This document shows, piece by piece, positions 31,671-36,308 of a stretch of 36,308 nucleotides of DNA. This stretch comes from a bacterium (lineage in GTDB: Bacteria; Bdellovibrionota_B; Oligoflexia; Oligoflexales; CAIYRB01). The position numbers and the translations under genes were made by a program. The stretch covers positions 1-36,308 of the forward strand of contig OMIY01000184.1 of NCBI GenBank assembly GCA_900299215.1, in the 5' to 3' direction. The first letter of the stretch is position 1, and the number at the start of each line of letters is the position of its first letter. The notes below the pieces were generated by a model. The model was not told the DNA's origin and searched no databases. It saw only the letters and a program-made list of their open reading frames with translations.

Positions 31671-34600
31671 TTGAAATCGCAGTGGCCACTGGATATTCCC
31701 AGAGGTAAGCGCTTTGTTGCAGGCGCTGCGATGCTTTTTTTCGCGCTATTGTTAGTGGTCATCTGGCGTGAAGTTTACTCGAGTAAAATTCAGTCTAAGA
31801 TTTTTAGTGCCAAAGCCGCTGAGCTAGGGTTTCGCCTAGAGACTGGTCCTAGTCGTAGCATCGTGTTTCCGACCGCTGGTCCTTTCGACGATATGTTAGG
31901 CTACACTCTCATTCCCGCAATTTCTGAACGCGTCACCAAGAGAGGCTACGAAATCAGGGCGCAGGCACGCCTATCGCCAGAGCATTTTAGGTTAGCTCGG
32001 TCTGGTGCGATTTATCCAATTTACAAAGAAAAGGCCCAAGTTGGACTTGCCATCTCTGACGCTTCGGAGAAGCCGCTTTTCTCGGCTCTTTATCCGCAAC
32101 TGAGTTACGACGATTTTGAGGATATCCCGCCAGCAATTTGGCGCACGCTGCTATTGATCGAAAACCGCGACTTACTTGATAAGCGCTATCCTTACAAAAA
32201 TCCTACGCTCGACTGGAGTCGACTTTTTGTCGCTATATTAGATAACGTTGTCAGCAAATTTTGGCCTTCACATGAAAGTCCTGGTGGTAGCACCCTAGCG
32301 ACACAACTTGAAAAGTATCGCCATTCACCTGATGGTCGTACGGCTTCAGCGCGGCAAAAATTGGTTCAGATGATTTCGGCAAGTCTTAGGGCTTACCAGG
32401 ACGGTCGCAATACGATGGAGGCGCGTAAACGCATCGTCAAAGATTACATCAACACTGTCCCACTTGGCGCAGTGCCTGGTGCCGGTGAGATTCGTGGCAT
32501 CGGTCATGCCTTAGCCGCTTATTTTGGTGCGAGCTTTGTGGAAGTTACGGATTTACTCAGAGATATCAAGAAAAAGGAAACCGATCCTGACCGTGTATTG
32601 GCGAAGGCTGTTGCCTACAAACAGATCATGGCGCTTTTTCTCGCGCAACGACGTCCTGCTTTTTATCTAGGCCAAGATCAAGACGCCCTCAGAGAACTAG
32701 TCGATCGGCACATAGACGTTATGATACGGGGTAAAGCTCTGCCCAAAAATATGCGGCGTGCTGTCACTCAGGCAGAGCTGAATTTTCGCTCGGGCGGAGC
32801 GATTTTTCAGCCGGAGAAGTTGAGTTTTGTCGAGCGCAAGGCTGCCAACGCGGTGCGAGTTCACCTGCTAAATTATTTCGGATTTGATCGTCTTTATACC
32901 TTAGATCGGTTGGACCTTCATGTGCAGTCGACGATCGACTACCCAACCCAAAAGGCGGTTCAGGAAGTTTTGATTAAACTGAAAGACTTGGACTTTGCCA
33001 AAACGCAAGGACTGCTTGATAAAAGGTTACTTGCAGACGGCGACCCTAAAGATGTGATTTACAGTTTTACCCTGCGTGAAAGGCGCCATAATGCCAACTT
33101 GCTGCGTGTGCAGGCGGATAACGTCGATGGTCCCTTCAATGTCAGTGAGGGCGGCAAGTTGGAACTTGGATCGACGGCGAAGCTGCGAACCTTAGTGACT
33201 TATCTTGAGGTGATAGAGGAGCTTTGGCAACGTCACCGTCGCATGAATGAGTCAGAGCTTAAAGCGGCGTTGCAAAGCGTGGATCCATCTGACCATCTCA
33301 GTAGCTGGGCGCTGGGCTTTTTGCTTCAAAATCAAGAAGCTGATTCTAGGAGTTTAGAGGCAATCTTTAACGCTGCTTTGGAACGTCGTTATTCGGCAAA
33401 TCCCGGTGAAAAGTTTTTAACGAGCGGCGGTGTGCACCACTTTAATAATTTTGAAAAAACTGACAACAGTCGCGTCGTTGATGTCAGAGAGGCCGTGCGC
33501 AAATCAATTAACCTACCATTTGTGCGTATGATGCGAGATATTGTGCATTACTTTATCGCGCAAATTCCTGGTGGCTACCAGATGTTAGCCGATGTCAATA
33601 ATCCAAATAGACGCGAGTTTTTGTCAAGATTTGCCAGCAAAGAGGGGCGTGAATTTTTAGGGCGCTTCTTCCTTCGTTACCGCGGTTTGAGTTCTGATGA
33701 GATGCTGCAGGCATTGCTAAGCAGAATGCGTTTAACACCGCGCAAATTGGCCGTAGTTCATGCAACCTTGTATCCTGAGGCTACCAGTGACGATCTAGCA
33801 AATTTTTTGGCTAAACATCAGATTTCTTCGAAAAATTCTCTCAGCACTAAACGGCTTCAAGACTTACACAAATCCTTATATAACTCTGTGCGAGATCCGC
33901 AATTAAGCTTGCAAGACAAGGGTTTTATTTGCGGTGTGCATCCTCTTGAGTTGTGGTTAGTCGCCTATATGTTTAAAGCGCCAAAGGTGAGCTTCACTCA
34001 GGTGCTTAGAGCTAGCACTGGCGCTAGGCAAGAGTCCTATCAATGGCTGTTTACAGCCAAAGGTAAAAAACGTCAGGATAGCCGTATTAGGATCATGCTT
34101 GAAGATGAAGCATTTAAGCAAATCAGAGAGCATTGGGCCAAGCTAGGCTATCCCTTTGCCTCGTTGGTCCCGACTTACGCGACTGCACTAGGTAGCTCTG
34201 GAGACAAGCCCACAGCCCTAGCTGATTTGATGGGCATTATTACAAGTGGAGGTGTGCAGTACGCCAATACTCGGGTAACTTCCCTTGAATTCGCTAAAGA
34301 CACGCCATTTGAGACTCATTTTCGTGCTAAACCTAGCTTTGGTACTCGAGTCCTGTCGCGTGAATTAACTGCAGCGGTGCGTGACACCATCAAAAACGTG
34401 GTTGAATCGGGAACTGCGGTCAGGGTCAAGGGCGCCTTTGCCGATGCTACAGGGAAACCCATGACCGTGGGAGGTAAAACTGGAACTGGCGACAATCGCT
34501 ATTCAGTCTTTGCACCAGGCGGTCGCATTATAGAATCTCGCGCCGTCAGCCGAACTGCCACGTTCGTCTTTTATATTGGGGATCGTTTCTTTGGTACGAT

Positions 34601-34730
34601 CACGGCGTATGTCCCCGATGCCTCCGCCTCAAAGTTTAGCTTTACCAGTGCGTTGCCTGTGCAAATCCTCAAAATTTTGGCTCCTAAGTTACGTCCTCTA
34701 ATTAATGCGCAGATCACGGCGGAAAAATAA
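31671..34730 (+). CDS. Large bifunctional class A penicillin-binding protein (GT51 + transpeptidase)
   Basis: It polymerises and cross-links peptidoglycan. A short cytoplasmic tail and one membrane helix (about 15-31) anchor it. The glycosyltransferase domain has LLLIENRDLLD (E164 is the likely catalytic Glu), GGSTLATQLEKYRHS (205-219) and ARKRIVKDYINTVPLGAVPG. The E-D-x-x-F-x-x-H hallmark is altered. The transpeptidase has STAK (501-504), SIN (612-614) and KTGTG (936-940). The gap from SIN to ALGSSGDKPTALADLM (839 on) is about 225 residues, far above the usual 40-50, so a large insertion lies there. At 1019 aa it is longer than typical PBP1a/1b. The track start TTG 31671 has GAGG ten bases upstream. 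The next gene starts two bases after its stop. Confidence 0.88.
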   Translation: MKSQWPLDIPRGKRFVAGAAMLFFALLLVVIWREVYSSKIQSKIFSAKAAELGFRLETGPSRSIVFPTAGPFDDMLGYTLIPAISERVTKRGYEIRAQARLSPEHFRLARSGAIYPIYKEKAQVGLAISDASEKPLFSALYPQLSYDDFEDIPPAIWRTLLLIENRDLLDKRYPYKNPTLDWSRLFVAILDNVVSKFWPSHESPGGSTLATQLEKYRHSPDGRTASARQKLVQMISASLRAYQDGRNTMEARKRIVKDYINTVPLGAVPGAGEIRGIGHALAAYFGASFVEVTDLLRDIKKKETDPDRVLAKAVAYKQIMALFLAQRRPAFYLGQDQDALRELVDRHIDVMIRGKALPKNMRRAVTQAELNFRSGGAIFQPEKLSFVERKAANAVRVHLLNYFGFDRLYTLDRLDLHVQSTIDYPTQKAVQEVLIKLKDLDFAKTQGLLDKRLLADGDPKDVIYSFTLRERRHNANLLRVQADNVDGPFNVSEGGKLELGSTAKLRTLVTYLEVIEELWQRHRRMNESELKAALQSVDPSDHLSSWALGFLLQNQEADSRSLEAIFNAALERRYSANPGEKFLTSGGVHHFNNFEKTDNSRVVDVREAVRKSINLPFVRMMRDIVHYFIAQIPGGYQMLADVNNPNRREFLSRFASKEGREFLGRFFLRYRGLSSDEMLQALLSRMRLTPRKLAVVHATLYPEATSDDLANFLAKHQISSKNSLSTKRLQDLHKSLYNSVRDPQLSLQDKGFICGVHPLELWLVAYMFKAPKVSFTQVLRASTGARQESYQWLFTAKGKKRQDSRIRIMLEDEAFKQIREHWAKLGYPFASLVPTYATALGSSGDKPTALADLMGIITSGGVQYANTRVTSLEFAKDTPFETHFRAKPSFGTRVLSRELTAAVRDTIKNVVESGTAVRVKGAFADATGKPMTVGGKTGTGDNRYSVFAPGGRIIESRAVSRTATFVFYIGDRFFGTITAYVPDASASKFSFTSALPVQILKILAPKLRPLINAQITAEK

Positions 34731-34731
34731 C

Positions 34732-35991
34732 ATGACTAAAGCTGTGAAAAAAGATCCTCCAGCTGCGGAACATGGCATGCAAAGTAAATCCCAAACGGCG
34801 TATGTATCGATAGTCGTTCTGATAGTACTTGTTTCCATCGGAGCCATGTTTTTCAGCTCTGATAAAATGAAGTTCAATTTGTCAGCTGCGCAATCCGAAA
34901 TAGCCTTTACTTTGGATGATTTGGATGGTGCTGGTCGCTTAACTTTAGTGCCGATTACGATTGCACCTCCGCTGGATTTTATTCGCGCTCAGTCTGTTCT
35001 CACTGAAATTAACGACTGGCACTTCAGGGAATTAGATCCACTCGGTGTGCAGAGATTTCTCTTAGATGCCGGTTTAGAGCCATCAACCGTAGCCTTACTT
35101 GTCGACAGGGCTACGTTTAATTCTGAGGTTTCAGAGACAGTGGTGCCCGTGAATAAGGATCTACTTTGGGGTCTTAAGCCAGATGTGCGTCAGCGTATTT
35201 ATATTAAGCTGACCGACGATCATAAAAATCCGATGCAGCTCTCTGCCTATCGTTACTGTGGAAAGTCGCTCGATGATTGGTTTAATGGCGCCGATGTGTC
35301 CGAGGAACTCAAGAATTTGATCTCTAAGTTTATCTACCGAGATGGCTGTTATATGTTCTTTGCCGATCTACCGCTAATTCTAGATCGCATTTCGATGGCT
35401 GCGTTGCCAAAGCTATTGCATGCCTTATACCGGCAGTCCACCTACCTGGTGAAATTGAATATTTTTCCAGAAGTTAACGTTGATGGTTTAGTCAATTACT
35501 GGGGTTACGGTGGTCGGGCCAAAGACGTTCGCTCGATACTCGAATCAATGATGCGCATCAAGGGTGGTGAGAAAATTGATATCGTTCATGTACTGCCGCC
35601 GAGTGCTCGCAGGCGTCTCTATACCTTTCCACCGCCAGGCACTGAGGTGGTGGGTGCGGGTCATCGGGACTGTCATTGGACAGCCTATAACTTTTTCAAT
35701 TTAGACCCAGACGACCGTTTTGCTGATCCAGCTATAATTGCTGCCACACTTAGATCGGACTACGTCGAAGTCGATAAACCAAGATACGGTGATTTAGTAA
35801 CCTACTCTAGACCGAATGGTGTGATCTTTCACACAGCGAATTATATAGCCTCAGGCTTGGTTTACACCAAGACCGGGTCCAAAGCCACGTGGCCATGGCT
35901 GATCGCTAAGGTTGATGATATGGCGCATTTTTATCCTAAAACCACACCCATCTTACTGCGGTATTTTAGGCTTAAATCTCTTAATAGGTAG
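34732..35991 (+). CDS. Membrane-anchored protein with a putative NlpC/P60-like cysteine hydrolase end
   Basis: I do not recognise a named family. One membrane helix (about 24-41, YVSIVVLIVLVSIGAMFF) points the bulk into the periplasm. Residues 45-300 are a unique region with repeated acidic/aromatic segments (WHFRELDPLGVQRFLLDAG, KLNIFPEVNVDGLVNYWGYG). Near the C-terminus, GHRDCHWTAYNFF supplies C314, PRYGDLVTYSRPNGVIFH supplies H367, and the order Cys...GD...His matches NlpC/P60- and CHAP-type cysteine peptidases. It lies two bases after the class A PBP with no terminator between, so a peptidoglycan role is likely. The track ORF (34705) begins within the PBP; ATG 34732 is preferred (419 aa). 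The fold assignment is inference. Confidence 0.65.
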   Translation: MTKAVKKDPPAAEHGMQSKSQTAYVSIVVLIVLVSIGAMFFSSDKMKFNLSAAQSEIAFTLDDLDGAGRLTLVPITIAPPLDFIRAQSVLTEINDWHFRELDPLGVQRFLLDAGLEPSTVALLVDRATFNSEVSETVVPVNKDLLWGLKPDVRQRIYIKLTDDHKNPMQLSAYRYCGKSLDDWFNGADVSEELKNLISKFIYRDGCYMFFADLPLILDRISMAALPKLLHALYRQSTYLVKLNIFPEVNVDGLVNYWGYGGRAKDVRSILESMMRIKGGEKIDIVHVLPPSARRRLYTFPPPGTEVVGAGHRDCHWTAYNFFNLDPDDRFADPAIIAATLRSDYVEVDKPRYGDLVTYSRPNGVIFHTANYIASGLVYTKTGSKATWPWLIAKVDDMAHFYPKTTPILLRYFRLKSLNR

Positions 35992-36308
35992 AATAGCTAA
36001 GGAGATGAGGGGCTAGGATTTCCGCGACCCCATTTATTAGCGTCTCCTCCTGAGTGTCAAATTGCTTTAGCCTGGTGCCATCGACATCAATTTGTCCGAG
36101 AATCGCCTTAGTTTCTGGATGTCTGATCAGCACGACCATTTCGCTTCGTGTGGCGATATTGCATGCTAGGTAGTTGCTGATGGCGCGAACGTCATCGACG
36201 ATTTGATTGCGGTTCTCTGCGACGGCAGTGCCGCACACGCCACGACCAACGGGTATCCGCTCGTGATCGGTGGTAGGTCCGCGGTAAGGGCCCAGGATCA
36301 AATGATCG
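35981..36308 (-). CDS. GAF-domain free methionine-(R)-sulfoxide reductase-like protein (5' end outside the window)
   Basis: It is predicted to reduce free methionine-(R)-sulfoxide, or at least to have that GAF fold. RIPVGRGVCGTAVAENRNQI, NYLACNIATRSEMVV and GQIDVDGTRLKQFDTQE follow the fRMsr (YebR) pattern; the cysteines in GVCGTA and YLACNI match two of the three redox cysteines of E. coli YebR. The first cysteine of that set (in the segment just before RIPVGRG, here GPTTDHE) is replaced by another residue. The frame stays open to the right edge, so the track's TTG 36301 is probably internal. The gene ends 11 bases inside the 3' end of the upstream hydrolase gene, on the opposite strand. Confidence 0.7.
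   Translation of the reverse strand, partial: DHLILGPYRGPTTDHERIPVGRGVCGTAVAENRNQIVDDVRAISNYLACNIATRSEMVVLIRHPETKAILGQIDVDGTRLKQFDTQEETLINGVAEILAPHLLSYSTY

Overview
The window is a gene-dense stretch (nearly all coding, roughly half G+C) from the chromosome of a Gram-negative bacterium. An LptF-type lipopolysaccharide export permease, an OprP-like porin, several lipoproteins and a second outer-membrane-barrel candidate show a double-membrane envelope. A type IV pilin of the short 'FSLVELMIVVAIIGVLAALAVPKF' kind, much core metabolism and frequent GTG/TTG starts would fit a delta-proteobacterial-like lineage such as Bdellovibrionota/Oligoflexia. That placement is an impression from protein style, not something the sequence proves. 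I see no tRNA, rRNA, CRISPR array, insertion sequence or prophage. No gene-free stretch exceeds about 200 bases.

Left part (1-9000): a partial argS on the minus strand diverges from a ComM/YifB AAA+ ATPase. Then come glutamine-dependent NAD+ synthase, a pilin with a clear rho-independent terminator, class I fructose-bisphosphate aldolase, a prolyl-4-hydroxylase-like Fe(II)/2-oxoglutarate oxygenase, and typA/bipA with its own terminator.

Middle-left (9200-17000): an FtsK/SpoIIIE DNA translocase is split by what looks like a one-base deletion near 10347 and lacks the DNA-reading gamma domain. Its stop overlaps the start of a NERD-nuclease/UvrD-type helicase that ends in a cold-shock-like domain. 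A secreted HExxH lipoprotein, an isopenicillin-N-synthase-like oxygenase and a small monofunctional penicillin-binding protein follow, the last two on the minus strand.

Middle-right (17000-24600): lptF (apparently starting at CTG) and fabF overlap by four bases. They are followed by a sulfur-handling module: two half-size YeeE/YedE transport proteins, a Blh/ETHE1-like persulfide dioxygenase and a TauE/SafE exporter. A porin and a secreted beta-barrel candidate come next. The pbp/lptF divergent promoters seem to share one -10 element.

Right part (24600-36308): a PRPP-synthetase-like gene whose start codon lies in a 12-bp hairpin faces a COG2187-type kinase across a strong inverted repeat. After a beta/gamma-crystallin-like secreted protein come the pyruvate dehydrogenase genes E1-alpha, E1-beta and E2 (no E3 here), a small cysteine-rich lipoprotein, and a two-gene envelope unit. 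That unit is a large class A PBP with an unusual insertion plus a membrane-anchored putative cysteine hydrolase. A truncated GAF-type methionine sulfoxide reductase closes the window.

The leads most worth checking are the ftsK lesion, the NERD-helicase-CSD fusion, the prs start-codon hairpin, the shared -10 divergent promoter and the PBP/cysteine-hydrolase pair. None of them is clearly a wholly new system on sequence alone.
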